Counted from the stretch's first letter, positions 13,516 to 26,826 are shown. The stretch: DNA of 64,000 bases from Aldrovandia affinis (GCA_029706075.1 JAINUG010000175.1:682001-746000); one strand, 5' to 3'. The notes: generated by a model not told the origin, from the letters alone. Translations and numbers: made by a program.

Positions 13516-13691
13516 TATATATATATTATATAATTAATTACTGTATGTACAAGTGTGAATCTATACTATGCTATATGTTACAGCACACTTCTCCTATGCT
13601 TCAGAAGTGGAAATTTCCCCTGATGGGATGAGGGAAGTCATGTTATATTGCTCATGGTCTCCTTTAGGCATGAGTGGCCCGCATGCATGGG

Positions 13692-13860
13692 CAGCACTCC
13701 ATTTCCCAGGGGTCCATGGGGTGAGAGGTGACACGGCCTGGATGAGCAGACTCCATTTCCCAGTTGGCTGTGGGGAGAGATGATATGGCCCCAGGTGCAC
13801 AGACTCCATATCCCAGGGGGCCGTGGGGTGAGAGATGACACAGCCTGGGTGAGCAGACAA
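13692..13860. repeat. 54-bp tandem repeat, 3 units
   Basis: CTCCATTTCCCAG..GTGGGG..GAGAGRTGAYAYGGCC recurs at about 13695, 13749 and 13802. The three copies differ at many positions, so the repeat is old. Confidence 0.85.
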
Positions 13861-14420
13861 ACACCAGACACCCAACGGTAGGAGCTCTCTCCTACATCTC
13901 TCTCCTGCATCAGCAGTCAGGAGTTGTTCGGCCATTTTAAACGCACATTCAGCACCTCAGGAGACATTTCTGAACACACAGCACAGGAACGAAAATTCAG
14001 GGCTGTAGAATAAGGCACGCACACACATGCTCTTGCACAAACATGACCCCGGTGTCCGGGGGATTCCCGGAAGGTTTCGCTCAAAGCCTTGCTTTGAAGG
14101 GTTGTTTATTGGCATGCATGCTTCACAATCAGGAAAGAGCTCTTACATGCTAAATATTTTTGAAAAACACAAATGAGAACAGTTTGTAGCCTTAGGCTAT
14201 AAACACTTAATGCAATGCAGCTGATGTTAACATTTTCTAACATTGCTAGTTAGGGTGTTTTTTGCTATGTCCCTGACAAATAAACAAATAAACAAACAAA
14301 CCTACACTTACACCCGCATTTCCAAGTATGACGGGGAAAGACAGTCAAAATGAACAGGTCACATGCACCTGTAAGCTATCCATTGTTTGAGACAGAGAGA
14401 GAGTAACGCCATACGTTCAC

Positions 14421-14965
14421 TTTCTGAGAGTCAACAGCTTACGTGATAGGTGGCTCACAGGACAACAGCTTAACACTGGAAGTAAGGAAGTCTCAGTTTC
14501 AACTGTGAAGAGAAGACTACGAGCTGCAGGTTTGACAGGTCAAGTGGCAGTAAGAAAGCCATTGCTAAGATGGCAAAATAAGAAAAAGAGGCTTGCCTGG
14601 GCCATGAAGTACTGCCAGTGGACTATTGAAGACTGGAAGAAGGTCTTATGGACCAATGAATCAAAATTTCAGATCCAGAGTCGGCGACTTACACAGAGTG
14701 ACTGTTAACCCACATTAACCCATTACTTGTTCCCTGAAAATTGCCTTTTTTATAACTCTGAAATGTACATTATTTTTCAGTTTTGGGTAACCTAAACTTT
14801 TATTTTTATTTTTTATTTTTACCTCTGTCAGTTTTCCGCTTACCTTTCTACTATTTCAGGTTATTCACTGGACTTGAACTGCTTAAATTTAAAAAAACTT
14901 TAAATTTAAATGTATAAAACTGCTTGAAATATGGGGGTGTTCTAAAGATGTTGACCGGTAGTGTA
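14421..14965 (+). mobile_element. Tc1-like transposon (family 1), second copy, 5'-truncated
   Basis: Shares STVKRRLRAAGLTGQVAVRK with the copy near 1 kb and continues further: LRWQNKKKRLAWAMKYCQW and WKKVLWTNESKFQI. It then has the same run into GATCCAGAGTC and AGAGTGACTGTTAACCCA. Ends at 14965 with GACCGGTAGTGTA. The two copies carry different internal deletions, so they descend separately from a longer element. Confidence 0.8.
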
Positions 14966-15453
14966 TATGTGACACTTAAAAGATGTGCCTGCACAGATCA
15001 ATTTTGGAAAACATACAAGCAATGTTGGAGCCCACAGGAAGTGAGACATTACATTAAGGGAACATAGAGAGAGAAACACCTTTGGCACGGGCCAAAACAA
15101 CAGCAAGAAAGTCACGTGACTGCCAGCTCAATCCCATGCAGGTATGGGAGAGGAGAAGAGCCATGTTTTCCATTTCTCCACCCTTACCCCCACCCACACC
15201 CTGACCCTCTCTACCTGGGAAAGGGTCCCAGCGATTTCACACGAGAAGAAGAACGCCATAACGGTTGCTGCCCCGGGATGCTTCATTACCTGGTGAAGGC
15301 GAGAGGGCAGTCACGCACCGTGTGGCTCAGTGCTCTCGCTCTGAGGTCTCTTTCACAGCATCCTGCTTCACTCGCTCTTCTGAACACCCACTGTAAGCTC
15401 AAGCATTCTGCTCTCTTTTCCTCAGTACAGGGAGGGTTGATCATGAAAGCGAT

Positions 15454-15765
15454 GTGAACCATATGCCATGGTCGTCTCAGTCATCAGATCTCAACTCCAA
15501 TGAGATTCTGGAGCGGTGCCTGAGACAGCATTTTCCACCACCGTCAACAAAACACCAAATGATGTTATTTCCTGTAGACGAATGGTATTGCATCCCTCCA
15601 ATATTTTTTTCATTTTATTTTATAAATAGCAAAAGCATTGTTACAATGTTAAAAAAAACAAGTATAACTTGCATTGCATTAAGTGCTTATAGCCAAAGGC
15701 TAATTTCCAACACCTGTCCCCAAGTAGAGTTACAGACACTTGTAGAACAGACAAAATGAAATGCA
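15454..15765 (+). mobile_element. Tc1/mariner-like transposase 3' fragment, interrupted
   Basis: Encodes MPWSSQSSDLNSNEILERCL, a worn form of the WxxQSPDLNPIExLW motif near the last catalytic residue. It goes on to TRRMP-type downstream sequence (GAATGGTATTGCATCCCTCC, then after a break GAGTTACAGACACTTGTAGA). About 120 bases of unrelated AT-rich sequence split the fragment at about 15601-15722. Confidence 0.5.
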
Positions 15766-16322
15766 ATTTGTGGCTCAAATTTTTCACTTAAATGCAAAGA
15801 GAACAGACTTGAAGAGTTGGACTTCAGAAGAACCACCCTGAACAGGAAAAATGTTACGACATTTCCAACGGATGTACTGAAGCAGTACAACAATAGAGAC
15901 GGAGTAACCACAGGTTAAGTTAATTAACTGGGTTGAATATAATCATATTTCCAGTCTGCTCTACAGCAGTTTCACATAAAAACTGGAGAGAAATATAGTA
16001 ATACAAAAACATTTTTTGTTTTAAAGTACAACAAACAACATGAACAACAAATGCAATCCATACAAACACTCCGAATGGATTTGATTTGGAACATTGCGTT
16101 GACACAATGTATGAATGTGAATGTTGGAAGGACAGCCACAAGCTGAACAATGGGAGATCCAAACTGCTCATTACATACTACATCTGCTGGGCATTCAGCT
16201 TACTCACATGACCTCTGACCTCTGAACTTCAAAGTGCCCCGTGCGGAGATGAAATAGGGCCAAGGCCTCTGTGACCGCATATGCAATGTGCACATGCTGG
16301 TGACCAGACTGTTCACACTGTA

Positions 16323-16836
16323 TACAGTACCAGTCAAAAGTTTGAGTACACCTGCTGGAAACTAGGTTTATCTCATAATTGACAATGTTTTACACCATAT
16401 AAGTTTCTTTAAATACTTGAAATTTACAAAAAACACATGTAACAATAAACAAAAGGAACATCAAAGCAATGTTCAATAAAATGTAATAGAAAATTGAATA
16501 TTGGATTCCTCAAAATAGCCACCCTTTGCTGTGATAACAGCCTCACAAACACGGGCCATTCGGTTAATACGTTTCAGGAGGAAATCACCCGATATGTCTT
16601 CCCAGCTCTCCTGCAGCAATTCCCAGAGGCACTTGTGGGTTGCTTTTGGACTGAAGTCTGGACACTGGGCAGGCCAGGTCCTTAGTTTGAGTTGTCCTTC
16701 ACGTTCCCCTTCACCAGATAGTTCTTGCACAACTTCAAGGTGTGTTTTGGGTCGTTATCTTGCTCAAGAATGAAGGAGTGCCCGCTTAGCCGTAGTCCAG
16801 ATGGAAGGTGTACTCAAACCTTTGACTGGTACTGTA
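16323..16836 (-). mobile_element. Tc1-like transposon (family 2), 514 bp, internally deleted, both ends present
   Basis: Ends TACAGTACCAGTCAAAAGTT TGAGTACACCT and the inverted copy at 16806-16836, flanked by TA on both sides (16321-16322 and 16837-16838), the Tc1 target duplication. The minus strand keeps the transposase C-terminal half: SFILEQDNDPKHT, TWPAQCPDFSPKA, ESWEDI, INRMARVCEAVITAKGGYFE. The N-terminal half is deleted. Its right end abuts the 25-bp satellite. Confidence 0.85.
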
Positions 16837-16837
16837 T

Positions 16838-18796
16838 ACCACACTGAGAGCAGACTGTATATACCACACTGAGAGCAGAATATATATACCACACTGAGAG
16901 CAGAATATATATACCACACTGAGAGCAGAATATATATACCACACTGAGAGCATAATATATATACCACACTGAGAGCAGACTGTATATACCACACTGAGAC
17001 TGAGAGCAGACTATATATACCACACTGAGAGCAGAATATATATACCACACTGAGAGCATACTGTATATACCACACTGAGAGCAGAATATATATACCACAC
17101 TGAGAGCAGAATATATATACCACACTGAGAGCAGACTGTATATACCACACTGAGAGCAGAATATATATACCACACTGAGAGCATACTGTATATACCACAC
17201 TGAGAGCAGAATATATATACCACACTGAGAGCAGAATATATATACCACACTGAGAGCAGACTGTATATACCACACTGAGAGCAGACTGTATATACCACAC
17301 TGAGAGGAGACTGTATATACCACACTGAGAGCAGAATATATATACCACACTGAGAGCAGACTGTATATACCACACTGAGAGCAGACTGCATATACCACAC
17401 TGAGAGCAGAATATATATACCACACTGAGAGCAGAATATATATACCACACTGAGAGCAGAATATATATACCACACTGAGAGCAGACTGCATATACCACAC
17501 TGAGAGCAGACTGTATATACCACACTGAGAGCAGAATATATATACCACACTGAGAGCAGACTGCATATACCACACTGAGAGCAGAATATATATACCACAC
17601 TGAGAGCAGAATATATATACCACACTGAGAGCAGAATATATATACCACACTGAGAGCAGAATATATATACCACACTGAGAGCAGAATATATATACCACAC
17701 TGAGAGCAGGCTGTATATACCACACTGAGAGCAGAATATATATACCACACTGAGAGCAGAATATATATACCACACTGAGAGCAGACTGCATATACCACAC
17801 TGAGAGCAGAATATATATACCACACTGAGAGCAGAATATATATACCACACTGAGAGCAGAATATATATACCACACTGAGAGCAGACTGTATATACCACAC
17901 AGAATATATATACCACACTGAGAGAAGAGACTGCATATACCACACTGAGAGCAGAATATATATACCACACTGAGAGCAGACTGTATATACCACACTGAGA
18001 GCAGACTGCATATACCACACTGAGAGCAGAATATATATACCACACTGAGAGCAGACTGTATATACCACACTGAGAGCAGACTGCATATACCACACTGAGA
18101 GCAGAATATATATACCGCACTGAGAGAAGAATATATATACCACACTGAGAGCAGAATATATATACCACACTGAGAGCAGACTGCATATACCACACTGAGA
18201 GCAGAATATATATACCACACTGAGAGCAGACTGTATATACCACACTGAGAGCAGAATATATATACCACACTGAGAGCAGACTGTATATACCACACTGAGA
18301 GCAGACTGTATATACCACACTGAGAGCAGACTGTATATACCACACTGAGAGCAGAATATATATACCACACTGAGAGCAGACTGTATATACCACACTGAGA
18401 GCAGACTGCATATACCACACTGAGAGCAGAATATATATACCACACTGAGAGCAGAATATATATACCACACTGAGAGCAGAATATATATACCACACTGAGA
18501 GCAGACTATATATACCACACTGAGAGCAGACTGCATATACCACACTGAGAGCAGACTGTATATACCACACTGACAGCAGAATATATATACCACACTGAGA
18601 GCAGAATATATATACCACACTGAGAGCAGAATATATATACCACACTGAGAGCAGAATATATATACCACACTGAGAGCAGAATATATATACCACACTGAGA
18701 GCAGACTGCATATACCACACTGAGAGCAGAATATATATACCACACTGAGAGCAGAATATATATACCACACTGAGAGCAGACTGCATATACCACACA
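16838..18796. repeat. 25-bp satellite array, about 78 units
   Basis: Plus-strand unit ACCACACTGAGAGCAGAATATATAT or ACCACACTGAGAGCAGACTG(T/C)ATAT. The first half is nearly invariant; the second half has two main forms (AATATATAT and ACTGYATAT) mixed along the array. Rare irregular units lie near 16992-17008 and 17897-17932. Because 25 is not a multiple of three and the minus-strand unit has no stop in any frame, all three minus frames are open for up to about 2 kb. Confidence 0.97.
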
Positions 18797-21318
18797 GAGT
18801 AGGCAGCTGCAACCATCGATTGTTTATTCATTGGCCGTCTGTTTGAACACTTGTGCATTCTGTGTCACACCTAGTGCTGTATAATAATATACAGACAACC
18901 TCTTTGCCTCACCTCGTACTGCTTTCGCTTCACGGTTTGGTGTATGCTTAGCAAAGACATATTTTTTCCTATTGCTGCCTACGTCTCCACAATTTTGATC
19001 ATACTAAATATTACATATCGATCAGCTGTGCAAATGGCTATCCAAAAATCACAGGACAAAAGCACTTCAGTGAAAAGAGTGTCGCTCCAGAGTCATGCGG
19101 GCAGGATGCTCTGATGAAGGTCTAGATGTGCCGAGACGCTAACGCGCTGGCTTTAGAGTGACCATCGAACACAATCAAACACCATGAAGAAACACCATAT
19201 GTTCATCCAAGGGTGTGCTTCTTGATTGTTGGAGTGCTGCGGTTTTGTCCTGAGATTAGTGTAAAAGCAGAGCACCCTCAAAAATATTTTCCTCTCGAGG
19301 AAGTGCACCTAATCTTTTCTTCATCTTTTTTTTGAGGCAATCAAAAATCAAAATTTTTTTTTTTTTTGCTTTTCCCCTTCTGATTAGACCCTCTCCACCT
19401 CCGTCCCCCGTTCCCCGCCTTGGCTGTGACCTCCACCTGACCCTGTACTGATCTGGCCGGGGATGAAAGGATCACACCAGATACTCAGCTCCTGTGTTCC
19501 TCTCATCCTCTCAGCTTCTTAACTTGTTTATAATATTACCAGTGCTGTATTACAGTACAGAATGTCCATTGCCACAGTGAATTTTCATAAGGTGCGTCAA
19601 ATTCAAATTCAATCTAGTTTCAATGGTAGGGAGATAGAACTTTCAATGTTATGAGCACAGAGCTGAGTATCTGCCGGGTTTATAACAGGGCTACTCAATT
19701 CCAGGCCTTGAGGGCTGAAGTGTCAGCAGGTATTTGCTCCAACCATGCACCAAGCCACCTGATTTCAACAATATTTCAATAATTTGGTTGTAAACAAATT
19801 AGCCTTGGTTTATCTGTGATCGCACCTGGCCCAGAGCAGGGGAGAGTGATGCACCCCCCTCCCTCCCCACAGCACGTGCAGGGCATGGCAGGTTTGGGTG
19901 ATGCAATTCCTTTTAGCAGACAGGGGTGGAGAGATGGAGGTGGATGACATTGTGACACATGAAGTCATGGAGGTGGGTGCTCATTAGGAATATTTATCCA
20001 TGGGACCACTGAATAAATAAAAGAAGTCTGATCAATAAAATATTCCACCATCACCACTCTATTTTTTGCCATCAATATTCACGAAGATAAGCCTATGCTG
20101 TAACACTGGGAAGGAAAAGGTTAAACATTTTTTTATTTATTATTTACCTTAATTTACCTCCCTGATATTACCTGTGAATGTCGAGGCATGCTTTAGAGAC
20201 AGAACAGGAGTTCTAATGGGGTGCAGGGGTGAGTGACAGTGAAAGAGATACTTGAATATTCAATCCTGGAGCCCTAGAGTATTTCAGTATCAAATGAACG
20301 GACCCCTGGTATGGTATGCTCTCAGTCACATGACAGCTCTCACCCCAACGCCTCTCTGACACACACGCTGTCAGCTCTGAATGCACGCAACGCCTACAAA
20401 GGGGATTACACCTAATCCACTTACTTCAGTCAGCTTTAGACCCTGTATAAGGGGGAGAAGCAGGCGGACAGAGGGGCATGCCCCATGCGTGACCCCTGTA
20501 CGAGCCTCACCCCCCGCACGGGGGAGGTCATCTTTGAGTTCACTGCACACGTAACGCAGTGCTGATACGCTCTGCCACGTCTTCATGGCGATCGCAATGT
20601 CTCAGTTACCACACGCTGTGCTGTATTATTCAAATCAATTTAATATTGAACATACGACACTCAAATGTGAACAACTCATCTGCCGCCTGTGTCTGTCCGG
20701 GCCCCTACTTCCCACCTTCGGTTTGCAGGTCAATTTTGATGTATTCACGATTCACAACCATGCTGTCATATTGGTGATGTATCTGTTGAGGATAAAACAA
20801 CGTTGACAGAAAGGGCACTATGGTACGACTCTTTGTTAGATGCGATGCCAAAGAATGCCTTTAAAAAAAGAATCAGATAAATGCTTTGGAAATGTATGCA
20901 ATATGTCAAAACATGCTTTTTAAGCTTCTCCTCTGTTCTCTGCCTTTGGTTTGAGTTTGAGGAAGCAAACACTTGGATAAAGGTTGAGTTTAAAACACAG
21001 AACGGGATATTTGTTTATGAAGATACTGGCTTACCCTATATTTACATGTAATGGAGTAGGGCTGGTGTCGGATGAGTGCTTTCATCTTTCCCCTCCATTT
21101 GACAGTAAAATAACCACCAGCTCACTAATGGGGGACAATTACTGTGACAGCACCCCCACACCCCCAATTCTGCCGCTCTCAGATTTCTATTCAGTTGTAC
21201 TGGGAGGGAGATGTCAGCGAGGCACAAAGGGGTCTGCTTCAAATGGGACACAAAGTTCACAACCAAGATCTGTTTGTTTTCATCGTTCATCGAAAACTAA
21301 AACAAACATTTTACTCAT
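18797..21318. other. Intergenic, mostly unidentified
   Basis: TACTCAATTCCAGGCCTTGA GGGC at about 19686 resembles the end of a fish hAT MITE but has no partner. A scrap of L2 tail lies at about 20100. Otherwise nothing. Confidence 0.5.
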
Positions 21319-21490
21319 TTTACATTTTTACATTTTAAGCATTTAGCAGACGCTCTTATCCAGAGCGACTTACAAGATGTGCATTAATACATGGTAGGAA
21401 CAATCATAGTTAGCGCACGAGATCAGTGCAGTAATACAGCAATAGACATCATTGCGTACCATGCCTGTAACACCGGGAAGGAAAATGTTA
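21319..21490 (-). mobile_element. L2-type LINE 3' tail fragment
   Basis: Minus strand: CATTTTCCTTCCCGGTGTTA, the run with GCACTGATCTCGTGCGC, and the conserved tail AAGTCGCTCTGGATAAGAGC GTCTGCTAAATGC. Same order as the tails at 4396-4600 and 59450-59625. A further scrap (TAACACTGGGAAGGAAAAGG) is at about 20100-20121. Confidence 0.75.
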
Positions 21491-21929
21491 GTGTAATTTT
21501 AAATAAAAATAAAAAAAATATTTTTAGGAGTATAGTGTGGTATTTGTTATTCAAGAATGTCATAAAACACTGATACGAAAATTTTTTTGCATTTGTTTGA
21601 CAAAGGATGGTATGAAATTGAAATATCTATAAATAACCATTGCCTTTCATTTTCTCAAAATGTTGACACCTTATTTTTCATTTAAGTTTTAATACATGGA
21701 GACTCCTAATATACAGTGTGAGTTGTTTTGGTCTTGTAACAACTATCTTGTAACAGATATTACGTAATTAATATGGTCCTGCTATGTGTTCTCTACTGCA
21801 GGTGCTTCAATCTTGAAAAAGGAAATTTCCTTTAAAAAATTGTGTTCGTTTTTGATGAATGATGACAAACAAATGAAACAAACAGATCTTGGTAGTGGAT
21901 TCAGACTTTTGGACCCCACTGTGTATATA

Positions 21930-21995
21930 CATTATATATATATATATATATATACTGTATATACACATACATCCTATATATACATATATATCTAT
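21930..21995. repeat. (TA)n-rich microsatellite
   Basis: Alternating TA with a few CA and GT interruptions. Confidence 0.9.
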
Positions 21996-22069
21996 ATAGC
22001 CATTTTGGGGAGTGGGGCAAAAAATAGGAGGGCATCACCATTTGTAATTTGACTCAAATGTTTGTTTGG

Positions 22070-22442
22070 TGATAGTGTAGCGGTCTAAGGCACCCATACG
22101 GATGGTCTGGTATGAGTATGAGCTGCCTATCAGGGATGTGGTTCAAAACCCATCTGTGCCAGACCGGCCCTGGCCATTAGCCCCTATTGGGGATGGCATT
22201 TGGCTGTCCGCCCCAGGGGGAGAGGGTGGGGTGAGCCGGCATGAGTTCGTCGGGGATCAAACGATGTCCCTGTAAAAATAGTAGGTGGGCAGGTTCCGTC
22301 TCAGAGGAGGCGGATCTGCCAGGCACAGGAAACTGTCTCGAACTGGAGAAGGGGCAGTGGACTCGTGAGGGAGGGTGAATTGAAATAAATAGAAGGTATA
22401 ATTGGCAACCATATTGGGAGAAAAATTGAAAAAATAGAAACA
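22070..22442 (+). mobile_element. tRNA-derived SINE (family A)
   Basis: Head AGTGTAGCGGTCTAAGGCAC, B-box GGTTCAAAACC, body CCCCTATTGGGGATGGC, GCTGTCCGCCCCAGGGGGAG and CTCAGAGGAGGCGGATCTGC, 3' end GTGAATTGAAATAAATAGAA. The most complete uninterrupted member of family A here, about 370 bases. Confidence 0.8.
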
Positions 22443-24129
22443 AATCTTTAGCAAAAAAGGTTTGTTTGGCGCTCTAATGTACATCCGGTATGTTTCATAC
22501 TTTTGTTATTTTGGGGTGAACTTACATGTCCTGCTCTCGCCGGTTATAAAAACACATTTTTGTTGTGCAGGAGTCACTTTGACCCTTGCTGTGTGGTCTT
22601 TTCCAACAGTTCCTTCAAAAACATACAATTGTTTTAAAGCAGTACATGGCTATAACCAGCACTCATGTGCATGGGAAGTGGAAGTGTTGTAGCACCCACA
22701 GTCATGAACAGTTCTTATAACTAGTATAAGTATATCATATTTAAAACAAAGACAAAAATGAGTGTGTGTCTGTGTCTGTGTCATAATAGGTGTGAAACTG
22801 TGGGAGGTGCTGCATGGAGCTTCAGGAGGTGCTGAACATGTTAAAAAAGTTCATAATGAAAAAACGTTTGATCAACCAATCACCTGATAGGCGCGCGAAA
22901 AAAAATCTGTATCAACGTAGCTAGCAGCGCAAGCAAACAAGTTAGCTAACTATCAAGAAGTAATGAGAAGAAGTAACACATTTTCCACAACAGTGGAGAA
23001 AAAACTGGTCAGTGCAAGTACTATTCAAAATAATACTATTCAAACCCTTTTGCGTTATTATAATGTTATATATTTTCGTTTTGAATTGAAGTGCCCCTAA
23101 GTCAAAATGTCTTCCCATGTCTCTGCCAGCACTGTGTGATAAAGTTTACATAGTCACACGAACCAACACGATGGAATGCAGAATACATTCCACAGAGATG
23201 CTCTGAAGTGAACCTGACAGAAATGCAGTTCTGAGCTGCTAATTCCAGCCAAGAGAAGTACACTTGTATTATTACCTCTTGGTGAGAAATGCACTTCAGA
23301 CATCTTTATATACAGTCCATAAATCTTTTCATGGTTTCATGGGAATTCCAGTGCCTGGGGGCAGCCGAGCGCAGTCTAATGTGGAAACACAACGCAGGAC
23401 ATGAGCACACCTGCGTCAGCGGTGCAGTGCAGGGCGTGTGTGTACGGTCTCCTATGTGCCTCCCTTCAGATGACATTAATAAAAAGAACGAGAGAGAAAA
23501 ATAAAAAAGAGGGGGATTACAAGATGTAAAGAAAGGACGAAAATATAACATTAAAAAATCGAAATATGTTGTAGACCGCTTTCTGGAATTGGACGCTAAG
23601 GCTAACTACCTACGAGTTATTATCTATGAACATCAACAGAGCTGGGCAAACCACAGAAATGCAACAGGACTGGAGTTTGGTTTCAGATTCATTCTTCTGC
23701 TAAGAAGACTTTATTGTAATGCCCTGGAACAGTATGCTCTAAACAATCATGGAATGTTATAATTACACACACTTCAAAACGTCAGAGTCTGAGAGCCTCA
23801 TGGCTACTGGCATGTGGGTACACTCTTCAAAGAAGCTTAAATATAGGTGGCATTCCTGGGCAAACAGTGTTTCTGCTCTACAATTACCATGCAGGGATTG
23901 AAAACAGACTTAAACAGATCTTAAAATGCCAGGCCTAATTGCTTGGACAGAATTCTTTGAGTTTAATTTGAGGTTTAAGCTGACGTGTGCGAGCCCTGAT
24001 CGTGTGAACAGGGGACAACAGCACGACAGCGCCCAACCCTTCCAGCTAGTCCTCAGGGACTGTGATCATGACGGTACATAATCAACATTGAGTATGTTCT
24101 TCAGAAGTTCTTCGAAACGCTGGCTGTCA
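22443..24129. other. Intergenic, nothing recognised
   Basis: No exon or repeat family that I can support. Confidence 0.6.
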
Positions 24130-24500
24130 GTCGTGAGGTACAACACGGGCCTTTATTTTCATGATTTATTTTCTTGTCATGAACGTGGAATGCTGCCACT
24201 GGCCATTGACACCGAACACTGCCGTGGTTATTCTGCCGTCACCACGGGTTGTGAGTCGGCAGTCGGTTTATTTGTTTTTAAGAGGTTATGAGTCAGTGTT
24301 GTAGTTTGGACTTTGAAATCTTATTCACATTAACATTTTATTAACATTATGTGGAACGCTCAATCGTATTCCTAAACCGCACTCGCTGCAACCTACGCTG
24401 TCAATTCGGGAGAGTGTAGACAAGCGCGCGCTCTCCTCCGAAACACACAACGTCAGCCGCCACTTCTTTAAACACCGCTGTTCGACACTCAATGTCAGGG
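24130..24500 (-). mobile_element. Repeat of family E, inverted copy
   Basis: Reverse complement of the 36060-36230 segment with high similarity by eye (GGCCTTTATTTTCATGATTT and GAGTCAGTGTTGTAGTTTGG on plus). It is followed by CTCTCCTCCGAAACACACAA CGTCAGCCGCCACTTCTTTA, which matches the SINE body at 35990-36060. About 100 extra bases lie between the two parts. Confidence 0.55.
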
Positions 24501-25974
24501 ATGCCCCGGTGAGCTGTGGGGACTGCCCCCCCCGAAACCAGGGATTACGCCTGTGTTACAGCAGGCAGGGAATTTGTTAGGGGCGTGACCCTGGCTCCTA
24601 ACCCCCCAACATCAGAGAGAGGGAGGAGGGACTGCCACGCAGGGAAAACATCTCCCCGACGCCTGGCTTAAACACTCCTTACTCTGTTTTTATACTGAGG
24701 CAATGGGTCTCCTTACACTTTTCACTATTTTCTTCCAAGTCTGGCTAATTACAATGTTTAATAACAGGATAGATGTGGTAAAGAGAATGGCTTTCATATT
24801 TTAACAGACAGCATTGAAACCATATGGAGTAGCTACATATAAATGTAGAAAATATAATTGGGAAATAAAAGAAATTTAAAAAAATCACCAGGACCAAAGT
24901 TATGTTTCTGAAGTTAATATATCCATCCAATCCAATTTACACAAATAATATGCTGAGTTCTTACTTTTACCCAATGATTTAATTTTATTTAATTATTTTA
25001 AGGAACTCCCAAATTAATGTTTTTGACCAGATCTATATGTACGGTCAAGCTCTGTTCCACAAAGTACACAATGAGAAATTCATTGATTAATGTTTCCATT
25101 TGCTTTATCTTTATTCTGCTTATTATTTTATATGAATTCTTAATTTATCTAATATGCTTAGCAGATGGAATAACATTTGTTTTTAAATACTACACATTCA
25201 CCGATAAGGGGATCGCTGATCTCTTTATTGGATTGATCTGATTAAAAGCCAGACTGTTTCTTTAGACAGGGTATATCTGATTGACCGAGCGACTGCATTT
25301 CTTCAGTCATTCAGACAACTCTCGGGCTGTTGGCTCGATTCGTTTGGCTCATGCTGAGTTGGCAAAAAGGCATGTGATGAAACAATAGCTCAAAGTTGTG
25401 CATGGGGCTCGCCTGCAGAGAATGTTATGACGCCAACCATTGAGAGAAGAAATAATGAACACTTCTGTAGCAAGGTTTCTCTAAATTGTGGGAAAAGGGA
25501 AATGAATCTACTATTGTTTGTAATAAATACCAGAGATGTGGATGCATGTGAAGGCAAACTGAGGACACAATAAATACAGATAAATAAGTGGCCCCATTTT
25601 TCAACCACAACAAACCACTCTCCCTTCCTCAGCCGTGCTAAATTAAATGGATTTTAAATAATCTGCTAAATGGACCTTGTAAGTCTGCATTATGAGAAAT
25701 ACATTTGTGTGCTCCGCCATAATCATGGGACAAGACACTGGTAGTGATAGGAGCCAAAAGAGTCAGTTTAATTTCTGCTGACAGATGATGAACTGGGCAG
25801 TCATAGACTGGTCATGAACAGAATATTTGGCACACAGAATACGTTTTTTGCTATACAAATGTGTCATGAATACTGTGCAATTTTCAGCAGTTTTAGCATG
25901 GCTTATTAAAACCACACTTTGAGGCTGAACTCAGTTTAATAGAGGCCTGAAACATACCTTTGACCTTTGACAAA
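24501..25974. other. Intergenic, AT-rich, nothing recognised
   Basis: No exon or repeat family that I can support. Confidence 0.6.
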
Positions 25975-26700
25975 ATACTGTCAAAATAAAGGAAACACCA
26001 ACATAAAGTGTCTTAATAGGGCTGCGACCGACCATATTATCCCTCTCTGTTAAGTTCTTGATGGACTGTTCTTGATTAAATGGCCTGCTCATGCCCTAGA
26101 TTGATATTTGCAGCCAACCGATTCGCTCGTCTGTTTTGCCTTGCATCTCGAACCAACGCATGGACATCACGGTCAAGGAGTATACTCTTTCAACCACAGT
26201 TGTCCCTAGTTTATGAGGTCTATCCCACCGTGCCATCAACACCTTAGTCACTGCTCCTCATGAAACATCAGCAGGTTGAGCAGTCTGTCATCACTTAAAC
26301 TCCTGTTAAACATGCCCCTACAATCACCCCTCCTTCAAAGATCTCTTCTTCTGGCCATGGTAGCCAAAATAACTGGCAACTGGGCCTGCCCAGCATTTTA
26401 GTACATGACCTTAAGCATGATGGGACGTTAATTGATTGATTATCTCAGGAACCATGTAGCGGCATGTAGTGTAATGGTTAGGGAACTGGACTTGTAACTT
26501 AGAGGTTGCTGGTTCAATTCCCAGGTGGGACACATCTGCCGTTGTACCCTTGAGCAAGGTACTTAACCTGAATTGCTTCAGTAAAAATATCCAGCTGGTT
26601 AAAATTTTTTTTTTTAAAAGGAAAATGAACCACACCTGTGTGGAAGCACCTGCTTCCAGTATACTCTGTGTCCCTCATTTACTCAAGTGATTCTTTATTA
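25975..26700. mobile_element. Unclassified DNA-transposon-like repeat, carrying a SINE
   Basis: Begins TGTCAAAATAAAGGAAACAC CAACATAAAGTGTCTTAATA GGGC, a string I associate with common fish DNA elements. The end is uncertain. The stretch 26455-26605 inside it is a family C SINE. Confidence 0.35.
26455..26605 (+). mobile_element. tRNA-derived SINE (family C), 3'-truncated
   Basis: AGTGTAATGGTTAGGGAACT, GACTTGTAACTTAGAGGTTG, B-box GGTTCAATTCC, CCCTTGAGCAAGGTACTTAA CC and CAGTAAAAATATCCAGCTGG. It lacks the L2-type tail. It sits inside the unclassified DNA element at about 25980-26690. Confidence 0.7.
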
Positions 26701-26825
26701 TGCAGTCAATGGTGCCCAGTGTAACTTGTGCTCCATGCTGTGTGTAATTCAGCCCAAACTACCCTAAGACAGCAGGCCTGCCTGTTTTGTTTTTTGCTTC
26801 TTTGGTCAAGGTTTAAAGTGTCTTC

Positions 26826-26826
<1 letters not shown>

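Noticed and set aside
16764-18858. Open frames of 682, 615 and 559 codons on the minus strand
   Set aside because: They are three frames of the same 25-bp satellite; length follows from the lack of stops in the unit.
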